Positions 1 to 5,992 of a stretch of DNA of 7,002 nucleotides are shown one piece after another. The notes beneath the pieces were generated by a model. It was not told the DNA's origin, ran no database searches, and saw nothing but the letters and a program-made list of their open reading frames with translations. The first letter of the stretch is position 1, and each line of letters starts with the position of its first letter. Where the stretch lies: NCBI GenBank assembly GCA_017989885.1, contig JAGNPA010000094.1:1-7002 (forward strand). Reading direction: 5' to 3'. This DNA is from Aquabacterium sp. (GTDB lineage Bacteria; Pseudomonadota; Gammaproteobacteria; Burkholderiales; Burkholderiaceae_C). Position numbers and translations under genes: made by a program.

Positions 1-80
1 ATCTCGTCGAGGAACTCGCGCTTGCGCGTTCTCTTGGTCTTGCGTTCAAATCCAGTGGTGCTCAGGCTCATCTGCTTCAT
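1..80 (-). CDS. IS5-family transposase, N-terminal part (cut by window edge)
   Basis: Reading the minus strand from an ATG at 80-78 gives 26 uninterrupted codons to the window edge, beginning MKQMSLSTTGFERKTKRTRK and continuing REFLDE. This is the characteristic N-terminus of IS5-group DDE transposases (MKQM-x-L...GFE-(x)n-TRR/K-xx-FL-x-EM), which cut and paste the element. The DDE catalytic domain would lie outside the window, so it is unknown whether the gene is intact. The reading frame is clean over the visible part and no other gene fits here. The element is transcribed away from the PEP-CTERM gene on its right. The family call rests on recalled similarity of a short segment, but the motif is distinctive. 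Confidence 0.8.
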   Translation of the reverse strand, partial: MKQMSLSTTGFERKTKRTRKREFLDE

Positions 81-135
81 GCTGTCACTGTCTCACATTC
101 AGGGCTGCATGCGGAGGTTTTGCAGACTATCCTAA
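81..135. mobile_element. Probable outer end of the IS5-family element
   Basis: This is the non-coding stretch between the transposase start and the AT-rich promoter region of the next gene. IS5-group elements have a short leader before the transposase and duplicate a 4-bp YTAR target. A CTAA at 132-135 fits a target duplication, with the element end then reading GCAGACTATC inwards. This boundary is inferred: the other end of the element and the second copy of the duplication are outside the window. Confidence 0.4.
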
Positions 136-164
136 GTCATTGTTTCACAAAGCGTCTTTATTTT

Positions 165-180
165 TGGCACGAATGGTGCT
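165..180 (+). promoter_or_regulatory. Sigma-54 (-24/-12) promoter of the PEP-CTERM gene
   Basis: The sequence TGGCACGAATGGTGCT matches the RpoN consensus TGGCACG-N4-TTGCW with one mismatch. The -24 GG and -12 GC dinucleotides are at the required spacing. Transcription would start near 191, leaving a leader of about 26 nt before the ATG at 217. PEP-CTERM genes in bacteria with the prosortase/PrsK-PrsR system are known to be RpoN-dependent, so the context supports the call. A sigma-54 promoter needs an upstream activator site; none could be recognised between it and the IS5 element. Confidence 0.75.
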
Positions 181-216
181 TTTAGGGGGCATCTAGATTT
201 TTAGGCAGTACTCATC

Positions 217-1293
217 ATGACGACATTCCCTTCAAGAAGTTTTTGGGCGGGGCTTGCCGTCACCGGCGCTTTGGCTGGCGCGGCACCCGCGCATGCCGTG
301 GTGTTGCCCAGCTCGAACGCGATGTCCACCGTGCAGTACGGTGACTTTGCGGTGTACTCGATGGACCTGTTGCAGCAATGTGCCGCAGCACTTGACTCGC
401 GTTGCCTGCCGGGTGGCCCGTTTCCGATCGCGTCGAATGCGGGCTATACCAAGACACAGCTCACCGTGTTCACTGGTGAAAAAGGCGGCCCGCAGACGAC
501 CAACGAGCTTGCGTTTGCAGACGATCCATTTGTGTCCCCTAGCGGCAGCAACGGCAACGGCAAGGGCAAAGGCAAGGACGGAAGTCAGCAGACGGGCCAT
601 TTCCAAATGGGCTCGGCGCTCTCTCCGGAGCCCACGCCGTCGTTCACAGGTGATCGCCCGGGCACCTGGGACATCCAGATCTCGGCCTTGCGTACCTACC
701 TGGGTGGCAATGATCTGGTTTTCCTCTTTGACAACGACCAGCAAGGGAATGCGGAAAACCAGTGGCTGCAGATCTGGGGGCAGGCGCAGGTACGGTCGGC
801 CAATGGGGCCTCAGAGCTGGGTTGCTTTGAACTGAACAGCTCTTTGCTGGGTGGTTGCGCGACCTCTCCGCCCACGACACCCACCAGTCCGCTTCTGGAC
901 TCGGCCTATGTCAGGGTGTTCACAGGCTATTGCGTGGACAAGAGCAGCGGTGCCGCCTTCAATCTGGGGACGGGCACGTCCAAGACCTGCCAGCAGCAAG
1001 ATGGCTACTACGTGAGTGGCAACCTTGGCAGTGCCGAGGCCGACAACGCTGCATTCAGCCAGGCTTTGAACGATTTCATTTTTGCGGACTCGACGAGCGA
1101 AGACTGGATCCTGTCTCTGGACATCCGCACCGCCAACAACAACGCCGGTGGAGAAACCCTGTGGATCTGCAGTGACTGCAAGGTGTCCCGCCCCACCACC
1201 ACCGAGGTGTCCGAACCCGCCTCGCTGGCCTTGCTGGGCGCAGCCTTGATGGGCGGTGCTTACGTGTCCCGTCGGCGTTCGCGCCAGGCTTGA
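217..1293 (+). CDS. PEP-CTERM sorting-domain protein, secreted, cysteine-rich
   Basis: This is a 358-residue exported protein. Residues 1-27 form a signal peptide (Arg7, hydrophobic 10-23, AHA cleavage site at 25-27). The C-terminus is a PEP-CTERM tail: VSEPASLALL at 331-340, a hydrophobic helix to about 350, then RRR at 352-354. Such tails are recognised by a prosortase (EpsH/XrtA family), which releases the protein to the surface or extracellular matrix; these proteins are linked to exopolysaccharide and floc formation. The motif is Ser-Glu-Pro rather than Pro-Glu-Pro, a variant often seen in Burkholderiales. The body has no domain I recognise. It carries eight cysteines (55, 63, 203, 214, 239, 258, 318, 321; the last two as CxxC), suggesting disulfides after export, and a Gly/Asn/Lys-rich linker near 109-122. 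The ATG at 217 has only a weak upstream AGGCAG, but places the signal peptide correctly. No prosortase gene is in the window. Confidence 0.9.
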   Translation: MTTFPSRSFWAGLAVTGALAGAAPAHAVVLPSSNAMSTVQYGDFAVYSMDLLQQCAAALDSRCLPGGPFPIASNAGYTKTQLTVFTGEKGGPQTTNELAFADDPFVSPSGSNGNGKGKGKDGSQQTGHFQMGSALSPEPTPSFTGDRPGTWDIQISALRTYLGGNDLVFLFDNDQQGNAENQWLQIWGQAQVRSANGASELGCFELNSSLLGGCATSPPTTPTSPLLDSAYVRVFTGYCVDKSSGAAFNLGTGTSKTCQQQDGYYVSGNLGSAEADNAAFSQALNDFIFADSTSEDWILSLDIRTANNNAGGETLWICSDCKVSRPTTTEVSEPASLALLGAALMGGAYVSRRRSRQA

Positions 1294-1315
1294 TCTCTGT
1301 CGCAATGCTTGACCC

Positions 1316-1338
1316 ACCCCGCTTCGGCGGGGTTTTTC
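1316..1338 (+). terminator. Rho-independent terminator of the PEP-CTERM gene
   Basis: A 7-bp perfect stem (ACCCCGC / GCGGGGT) closes a stable TTCG tetraloop and is followed by a run of five T. It begins 22 bases after the stop codon. On the minus strand no T-run follows, so it mainly serves the plus-strand gene. Confidence 0.9.
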
Positions 1339-1390
1339 ATATCGGCCTGCGATGGGCTTGCTGGTCGTCTTGTAGTGGGCCCTCGTGAGG

Positions 1391-2554
1391 CTACTGCGCC
1401 CGCTGTCGCCAGCCCAGCCAGATCAGGGCCACGCCCGTCAGGCCCACGGGCAGCAGCGAGCCCAGGTTCAGCCAGGTCCAGCCTTGCGTGGTGATCAATG
1501 CGCCCGAGGCAAACGAGGTGACGGCCATGGTGGCGAACACGCAGAAGTTGATGGCCGCCTGCGCCTTGTCTTTCTCTTCCGGGCGGTAGCTTTGCATGGC
1601 CAGCGTGGTGCTGCCGGTGAACAGAAAGTTCCATCCCACGCCTAGCAGGAACAGCGCCACGGTGAACTGGTGCAGGTCTTGCCCAGTCAGGGCCACGCCG
1701 ATGCAGGCCAGGTTCAGCGCCACCCCCGCGCCCATGATGGTCAACACCCCGTGGCGTTTGATCAGGTGGCCGGTGACAAAGCCCGGGGCGAACATGCCGA
1801 TCACATGCCACTCCAGCACGAAGGCGGCATCGTCAAACGGCATGCCGCACACCTGCATGGCCAGCGGCGTGGCGGCCATCAGCAGGTTCATCACGCCATA
1901 GCCCAGGGCCGCGCCCACGGCAGCAACGATGAACACGGGCTGGCGCATGATCTCGCTCAGCGGGCGGCCGGTGTCGGCGCCCTTGGTTTGGCGCACCTCG
2001 GGTGGAAACTGGATGCCCGCCATCACGAACATGGACAGCAAGGCCACCCCTGCCAGCGCCAGGTAGGCGCCCAGGAAGGGCGTGCCCAGACCATCACGCG
2101 TGTACTTGGCCAGGTTGGGACCGATGACCGCCCCCATCAGACCGCCGGCCAGCACCAGTGAGACCGCTTTCTCGCGGAAGGCCGGGGCGGCCAGTTCGCC
2201 GGCGGCGAAGCGGTACAACTGGCCATTGGCGCTGTAGTACCCGGCCACCACCGTGGCGGTGACCAGCAACCAGAAACTGCCCCACCACAGCGACAGTGCG
2301 CACAGCAGTGCCGACAGCAACGCCACCGCCAAGCCGAGTTGGAACGACACCTGGCGGCCCCAGCGTTGCTGGCTGCGTGCCACCAGCCCGGTGGACAGGG
2401 CGCCGCCCACCACATAGCCCATCACCGGCAGGGTGGCCATCCATCCGGCAGGGGCGAGGCTGAAACCCACCAGGCCGTTGATGGCGATGAAGACCACGTT
2501 GTTGGTGAGGAAGAGCCCCTGGGCAGCAGCCAGAAGCCAGAGGTTCTTGTTCAT
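1391..2554 (-). CDS. MFS transporter (12-TM permease)
   Basis: This 387-residue protein is almost entirely hydrophobic and fits twelve membrane helices in two halves, joined by a short charged central loop at about 182-206. Between helices 2 and 3 lies a motif-A-like loop (ARSQQRWGRQ, 60-68), and helix 5 holds a motif-C-like GGLMGAVIGP at 137-146, typical of proton-coupled exporters of the major facilitator superfamily in the inner membrane. The second half has the WHVIGMFAPGFVTGHLIKRHG-type segment (249-269) shared by an uncharacterised MFS subgroup. The substrate cannot be read from sequence. The start is ATG 2554; only a weak GGCGG lies upstream. It is co-directional with the LysR gene, 109 bases downstream of it, so it could be a target or read-through partner of that regulator. 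No clear terminator follows the stop. Confidence 0.88.
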   Translation of the reverse strand: MNKNLWLLAAAQGLFLTNNVVFIAINGLVGFSLAPAGWMATLPVMGYVVGGALSTGLVARSQQRWGRQVSFQLGLAVALLSALLCALSLWWGSFWLLVTATVVAGYYSANGQLYRFAAGELAAPAFREKAVSLVLAGGLMGAVIGPNLAKYTRDGLGTPFLGAYLALAGVALLSMFVMAGIQFPPEVRQTKGADTGRPLSEIMRQPVFIVAAVGAALGYGVMNLLMAATPLAMQVCGMPFDDAAFVLEWHVIGMFAPGFVTGHLIKRHGVLTIMGAGVALNLACIGVALTGQDLHQFTVALFLLGVGWNFLFTGSTTLAMQSYRPEEKDKAQAAINFCVFATMAVTSFASGALITTQGWTWLNLGSLLPVGLTGVALIWLGWRQRAQ

Positions 2555-2587
2555 GGAAACCGCCGAGGTGGGTGAATGCGTTTGCGC

Positions 2588-2642
2588 ATGATACCGGTTA
2601 GGGTATGGGTTGCCGATGAGTTGCCGATGAGCCGCCGATTGG
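2588..2642 (-). promoter_or_regulatory. Candidate promoter/operator region of the MFS gene
   Basis: Upstream of the MFS start the minus strand has a -10-like TATCAT (2593-2588) overlapped by an inverted repeat ATACC-N6-GGTAT (2591-2595 and 2602-2606). Next to it is an 11-bp direct repeat, TTGCCGATGAG, in two exact copies (2610-2620 and 2621-2631) plus a third diverged copy (2632-2642). No good -35 is seen, which would fit an activated promoter. The arrangement is visible; the function is inferred. Confidence 0.35.
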
Positions 2643-2663
2643 CCGGGGGGGAGGTCCGGGCCG

Positions 2664-3593
2664 TCAGGGTGTTCTCAAGGCGGCTTCCAGCATGTCGATG
2701 AAGACGCGGGTCTTGGCCGGCATCAGCTTGCGTCCGGGGAACACGGCCCAGGCGGTGTGCGAGGGCAGACACCAGTCGGGCAGCACCCGGCGCAACTCGC
2801 CACGTTGCAACAAAGGCTGGGCGAACAGGTCGGGAACGGCCGTGATGCCCGCGCCGGATTTCGCCAAGATCAGCAGCAACTCAGGCTGATTGGCCATCAC
2901 GCGGCTGGGCGGTGAGCCTTCCCAGCGATGCTCGCCCTGCACCAGCACCCAATGACCGGGCTCGGTGGTGTCGCTGGCGCGGCCGGGCAAACGCAGTGTG
3001 TCGTGTTGCAACAGGTCTTGCGGAGAGGTGGGCTCGCCCCGCTCGGCCAGGTAGTGGGGGGAGGCGTACAGGCCGTTGGTGAACACGGTCAGGCGGCGCG
3101 CGGCCAGCAAAGCATCGTCGGGCAGGGCGCCCATGCGCACCGCGATGTCGAAGCCTTCGCCCAGCAGGTCCACCCGCCGGGGCGACAGGTCCAGCTCCAG
3201 CGTGATGCGCGGGTGCAGCGCCACGAAGGCCGCCAACGTGTCGGCCAGCAGCAAGGTGGCAAAGTCGCTGGGCATGGACACGCGCAGCCGGCCACTGGGC
3301 GCCGCCTGACGGTGCTCGCGCAAGGCCGTGACGGCCTCCACCTCGGTCACCACCTGGCGGGCGTGCTCCAGCAGCAAGCTGCCGAACTCGGTGAGGGTTT
3401 GACGCCGGGTGGTGCGCAGCAGCAGACGCTCGCCCAGGTGGGACTCCAACCAGGCCACGCGGCGTGACACGGTGGACTTGGGCAAGCCCAGGCGCTCGGC
3501 CGCCCGGCTGAAGCTGCCCAGATCGGCCACGCGGGCAAAAATCAGCAGGTCATTGGCTTCGATGCCCGTCGCGGGTTCGGTGTACTGTTCCAT
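2664..3593 (-). CDS. LysR-family transcriptional regulator, CrgA-like
   Basis: This 309-residue protein has a LysR winged helix-turn-helix at about residues 14-74, with the typical core SFSRAAERLGLPKSTVSRRV and the LGERLLLRTTRR wing. A periplasmic-binding-protein-like effector domain runs from about 97 to the end; its SGRLRVSMP start and GEGFDIAVRMG segment resemble the CrgA-like subgroup. The gene is transcribed divergently from azoR, the usual LysR arrangement for a regulator and its target, so it probably controls azoR and the pirin gene, perhaps sensing quinones or electrophiles (inference). I chose ATG 3593 because family members begin shortly before the HTH. ATG 3614 and GTG 3623 are in frame, but none of the three has a good Shine-Dalgarno sequence. 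Confidence 0.88.
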   Translation of the reverse strand: MEQYTEPATGIEANDLLIFARVADLGSFSRAAERLGLPKSTVSRRVAWLESHLGERLLLRTTRRQTLTEFGSLLLEHARQVVTEVEAVTALREHRQAAPSGRLRVSMPSDFATLLLADTLAAFVALHPRITLELDLSPRRVDLLGEGFDIAVRMGALPDDALLAARRLTVFTNGLYASPHYLAERGEPTSPQDLLQHDTLRLPGRASDTTEPGHWVLVQGEHRWEGSPPSRVMANQPELLLILAKSGAGITAVPDLFAQPLLQRGELRRVLPDWCLPSHTAWAVFPGRKLMPAKTRVFIDMLEAALRTP

Positions 3594-3684
3594 GTGTGGA
3601 TTAATGTTACCCATTTCAGGCACTTATCACAGGGATTGTTGAGGAATAAAGTTCATTCATCGACTCACCCATTTGGAACCACAC
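3594..3684. promoter_or_regulatory. Divergent lysR-azoR control region
   Basis: This 91-base gap is markedly AT-richer than its surroundings. A weak plus-strand sigma-70 promoter could be TTATCA (3624-3629), 17 bases, then TAAAGT (3647-3652). A partial palindrome GGATTAATGTTACCC (3598-3612) contains LysR-type T-N-A features and could be an operator. Evidence is positional; no site is certain. Confidence 0.4.
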
Positions 3685-4284
3685 ATGAAGATCCTGCAAA
3701 TCAATTCCAGCGCCCGCGTTGAAGGTGCCAACTCCACCCGTTTGGCCAACACCGTCACCGCTCGCCTGCAAGCCAAGCACCCCGGCGCCACCGTCACCGT
3801 GCGCGATCTGGCCGTGACCCCGCACCCCGTGCTGGACGCCGCCGCGCTGGGCGCGCTGTTCACCCCCGCCGACCAGCGTACCCCTGAACAAGCCGCCCGC
3901 GTGGCCCTGGACGACGCGCTGATCGCCGAAGTCCAAGCCCATGACGCCATCGTGCTGGGCGTGCCGATGTACAACTTCGGCGTCCCCGTGCAGTTCAAGA
4001 CCTGGCTGGACGCCATCGCCCGTGCCGGCGTGACCTTCCGCTACACCGCCAACGGTCCGGAAGGCCTCATCCAGGGCAAGAAGGTGTACGTGGCCTTCGC
4101 CCGTGGCGGCATCTACCGTGACACCCCGGCCGATTCGCAAACGCCCTACATCCAGACCATCCTGGGCTTCCTGGGCATGACCGATGTGAAGTACATCCAC
4201 GCCGAAGGTCTGGCCATGGGCCCCGAAGCCGTGGACAAGGCCTTCACCCAGGCCGAAGACGACCTGCTCGCCGCCATCGGCTGA
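3685..4284 (+). CDS. azoR: FMN-dependent NADH-azoreductase / NADH:quinone oxidoreductase
   Basis: This 199-residue flavodoxin-fold protein is close in length to E. coli AzoR (201). It reduces quinones (and azo dyes) by two electrons using NADH and a tightly bound FMN, as a cytosolic homodimer, protecting cells from electrophilic quinones. The FMN phosphate loop is visible at residues 9-19 (SAR...NSTR), the isoalloxazine-binding MYNFGVP at 95-101, and the ARGG turn at 139-142, all at the expected spacing. Start ATG 3685 gives the family N-terminus [10 protein letters not shown] and has GGA 7 bases upstream; an in-frame TTG at 3673 adds four residues that do not belong. The pirin gene follows 45 bases later on the same strand. 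The divergent LysR gene is the likely regulator. Confidence 0.93.
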   Translation: MKILQINSSARVEGANSTRLANTVTARLQAKHPGATVTVRDLAVTPHPVLDAAALGALFTPADQRTPEQAARVALDDALIAEVQAHDAIVLGVPMYNFGVPVQFKTWLDAIARAGVTFRYTANGPEGLIQGKKVYVAFARGGIYRDTPADSQTPYIQTILGFLGMTDVKYIHAEGLAMGPEAVDKAFTQAEDDLLAAIG

Positions 4285-4289
4285 TCCAA

Positions 4290-4309
4290 ACGGATCAGGC
4301 CATATCCGT
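4290..4309 (+). repeat. Small inverted repeat between azoR and pirin genes
   Basis: A perfect 6-bp inverted repeat ACGGAT / ATCCGT flanks an 8-base loop five bases after the azoR stop. There is no T-run, so it is not a terminator; it could shape the mRNA between the two genes. Confidence 0.35.
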
Positions 4310-4316
4310 CCGACAC

Positions 4317-4321
4317 AGGAG
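4317..4321 (+). promoter_or_regulatory. Strong ribosome binding site of the pirin gene
   Basis: AGGAG lies 8 bases before ATG 4330, the best Shine-Dalgarno sequence in the window, and it fixes the start of the pirin gene. Confidence 0.85.
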
Positions 4322-4329
4322 ATTGCCCC

Positions 4330-5199
4330 ATGAACAGTTCAGACACCGCTGTTGCCGTGCGCCAGTCGCGCACCGTCGAGCAATTGATCGTGGGGCATCC
4401 CACGTCGGATGGGGCGGGCGTCAAGCTCACCCGCGTGCTGACGCAGAACCTGCAGCGCCGGCTCGACCCGTATCTGATGCTCGATGCCTTTGGCAGCGAC
4501 AACCCCGATGACTACATCGCCGGGTTCCCTGACCACCCGCACCGGGGCTTCGAGACCATCACCTACATGATCGCCGGGCGCATGTTGCACCGTGACAGCG
4601 CGGGCCACGAAGGCCTGCTCGAAAGCGGTGGCGTGCAGTGGATGACGGCCGGACGCGGTGTGATCCATTCCGAAATTCCGCAACAGGAACACGGGGTGAT
4701 GGAAGGCTTTCAGCTGTGGCTAAACCTGCCAGGCAAGGACAAGATGTCGGCGCCCTGGTACCGCGACTTTGGCGCGGCGGACTTGCCCAAATTCACGACG
4801 GCGCAAGGCGTGGACGTGACTGTGATTGCCGGTGAAAGCCATGGCGTGCAGGGGGCGGTGACCCGTGAGGCGTCGGCCCCCACCTACCTGGACCTGCACT
4901 TGCCTGCCGGTGCGCGCTTTGAGCAGGTGTTGCCCGCCGCGCACAACGCCTTTGCGTATGTGTACCGTGGCGAGGCCCGCATTGCGGACACTGCGGTGCC
5001 AATGCAGCGCATGGCCATTTTGCGTAATCAGCCCGAGGCCGATGGCATCGTGATTGAAGCCCAGACCGAGACGCGTCTGCTCCTGATCGCCGGCCAGCCT
5101 CTCAATGAACCCATTGCGCAGTACGGGCCCTTCGTGATGAACACGCAGCAGGAGATCTACCAGGCGGTCAACGATTTCCGTGCTGGGCGTCTGGCCTGA
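4330..5199 (+). CDS. Pirin-family bicupin protein
   Basis: This 289-residue protein has the pirin signature: FPDHPHRGFETITYM near 67-80, then GGVQWMTAGRGVIHSE at 100-115. The metal ligands of human pirin (two His, one His, one Glu) align with His69, His71, His113 and Glu115, so the N-terminal cupin should bind iron or another divalent metal. The second cupin half (about 190-275) completes the family architecture. Some bacterial pirins (E. coli YhhW) have quercetin 2,3-dioxygenase activity; others act as redox-sensing binding partners. Substrate here is unknown. It follows azoR by 45 bases on the same strand, with its own strong RBS and no promoter that I can see between them, so the two are likely co-transcribed. 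Pairing with a quinone reductase suggests handling of phenolic or quinone compounds (inference). Confidence 0.92.
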   Translation: MNSSDTAVAVRQSRTVEQLIVGHPTSDGAGVKLTRVLTQNLQRRLDPYLMLDAFGSDNPDDYIAGFPDHPHRGFETITYMIAGRMLHRDSAGHEGLLESGGVQWMTAGRGVIHSEIPQQEHGVMEGFQLWLNLPGKDKMSAPWYRDFGAADLPKFTTAQGVDVTVIAGESHGVQGAVTREASAPTYLDLHLPAGARFEQVLPAAHNAFAYVYRGEARIADTAVPMQRMAILRNQPEADGIVIEAQTETRLLLIAGQPLNEPIAQYGPFVMNTQQEIYQAVNDFRAGRLA

Positions 5200-5265
5200 T
5201 CGCCACCGGCCGCGCCTGACGCCCCGCCCCCCTGACGCGCCCTGTGTGCGACCCCGCGAAAGACA

Positions 5266-5294
5266 AAGGGCCCGTGCGTGAGCAACGGGCCCTT
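5266..5294 (-). terminator. Terminator of the truncated porin gene (possibly bidirectional)
   Basis: A perfect 10-bp stem (AAGGGCCCGT / ACGGGCCCTT) has a 9-base loop. On the minus strand it is followed by a T-rich TTTGTCTTTC; on the plus strand only by CTTCTC. It lies 20 bases beyond the porin remnant's stop codon, so it originally ended that gene. It may also stop transcription from the pirin gene, 66 bases upstream on the other strand. Confidence 0.78.
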
Positions 5295-5314
5295 CTCACG
5301 TCAACGATGCGTCA

Positions 5315-5416
5315 TCAGAAGCTGTGACGGATACCGGTGGCCAGACCGATCTGGTTGCCGCCTGCGACGGTCGTGCCCCCTGCGGCGGCATTGCTCACCG
5401 ACAGGTTCTGGGCCTT
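5315..5416 (-). pseudogene. Outer-membrane porin, 3' remnant only
   Basis: Minus-strand codons ending at the TGA 5317-5315 read AQNLSVSNAAAGGTTVAGG then NQIGLATGIRHSF. This is a typical final beta-strand of a Burkholderiales trimeric porin: alternating hydrophobic residues, a variable loop before it, and a terminal Phe that the BAM complex recognises. Only about 33 codons remain. The frame reaches an in-frame TAG at 5419-5417, and from about 5411 the sequence instead matches a different gene on the other strand. An intact terminator follows the stop. The rest of the gene has been lost by insertion or deletion, so no product is expected. Confidence 0.7.
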
Positions 5417-5660
5417 CTACTGGCAGCAACTGTTGGACGACGGCGTGGTCGGCAGCGGGAGCGAGATCGCCCAGCGCGAGGGACTGCACCATTCGACGGT
5501 CAACGAGCTGCTGCGCCTGAGGCTGCTCGAGCCTGCCATCATCCAGAGCATCCTGGCCGGGCAGCAACCCCGGTGTATGAGCCTGCTGTGGTTCCAGCGG
5601 AATCCGCTGTCGACCGACTGGGTGGCGCAGCGTGAGGCGGTGGCGGGGTTTGATGCCTGA
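5411..5660 (+). pseudogene. Helix-turn-helix protein fragment (recombinase-associated type)
   Basis: Plus-strand frame from about 5411 to TGA 5660 gives 82 residues starting AFYWQQLLDDGVV. A helix-turn-helix core follows (SEIAQREGLHHSTVNELLRL), then LLEPAIIQSILAGQQP and a PLSTDWVAQRE tail. This pattern (LA-REG-...-V-..LRL-LL-P-I-..I--G-QP...P--W--QR) is that of small HTH proteins or C-terminal domains found beside site-specific recombinases in proteobacteria; the attribution is from memory. The fragment has no start of its own. The in-frame ATG at 5337 lies inside antisense porin sequence, so the 107-residue reading frame is a chimera. It is probably non-functional debris of a mobile element. 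Confidence 0.55.
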
Positions 5661-5664
5661 GGGG

Positions 5665-5988
5665 TTAAGAACCCTCGATCACCCGTGCCACATCACTGCG
5701 GCATTCGGCGCATTGGCCCACCAGCAGCAAGTCGCCACCCTTGATGGTGCCGCTGAAATTGGTGATCGTTGTTTCGTGACAGCACTGGCCGCACCAGACG
5801 TTGGACAGCAACCGCTGGCGGATATTGGCAGGGATGGACTCCCAGCGCTGACGGGCGGGTTTGGTGAAGGTGGGGAATGACTCAACGCCTGCTGTGGACT
5901 GCGCCAGTTCAGGCATCCGATTCCTCGCCATCGTCCGGGCTTCTGTCATCGCAGCCTGAGTCTGCTGGTTGGGTGTTTTCTCGTTCAT
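5665..5988 (-). CDS. Hypothetical zinc-ribbon-like protein, third gene of the doc operon
   Basis: This is a 107-residue protein of unknown function. The N-terminal 35 residues are polar and probably flexible. Residues 38-60 (FPTFTKPARQRWESIPANI) are basic. The C-terminal half has two CxxC pairs, C66-x-x-C69 (with C70) and C93-x-x-C96, 24 residues apart, separated by predicted beta strands (ETTITNFSGTI, DLLLVG). This is the layout of a zinc ribbon, suggesting nucleic-acid or protein binding (inference). Start ATG 5988 is 4 bases after the toxin stop, so translation is probably coupled. A longer in-frame start at 6048 would overlap the toxin by 56 bases and add a proline-rich leader read from toxin sequence, so I reject it. 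I recognise similar hypothetical proteins but no named family. Confidence 0.75.
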   Translation of the reverse strand: MNEKTPNQQTQAAMTEARTMARNRMPELAQSTAGVESFPTFTKPARQRWESIPANIRQRLLSNVWCGQCCHETTITNFSGTIKGGDLLLVGQCAECRSDVARVIEGS

Positions 5989-5992
5989 AGCA

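Noticed and set aside
1391..2444. Several long frames overlapping the MFS and LysR genes on both strands
   Set aside because: They are rich in Arg, His, Gln and Pro, as expected for out-of-frame reading of high-GC genes, and lack domains; the MFS and LysR proteins explain the DNA fully.
3594..3623. Longer LysR start at GTG 3623 or ATG 3614
   Set aside because: It adds a poorly conserved leader ahead of the HTH domain and eats into the divergent promoter region; no ribosome binding site favours it. ATG 3593 is preferred but not proven.
3673..3684. TTG start four codons upstream for azoR
   Set aside because: The family N-terminus begins at [10 protein letters not shown] (ATG 3685), and GGA is spaced correctly for that ATG.
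4290..4309. Terminator between azoR and the pirin gene
   Set aside because: The stem is only 6 bp, the loop is 8 bases and no T-run follows, so it should not end transcription.
5337..5660. 107-residue plus-strand protein starting at ATG 5337
   Set aside because: Its first 25 or so codons are antisense to the porin C-terminus; only the part from about 5411 resembles a real protein family, so the full frame is a chimera.
5632..5880. 82-codon plus-strand frame
   Set aside because: It is antisense to the zinc-ribbon-like gene and has no recognisable features; it is a shadow of that gene.
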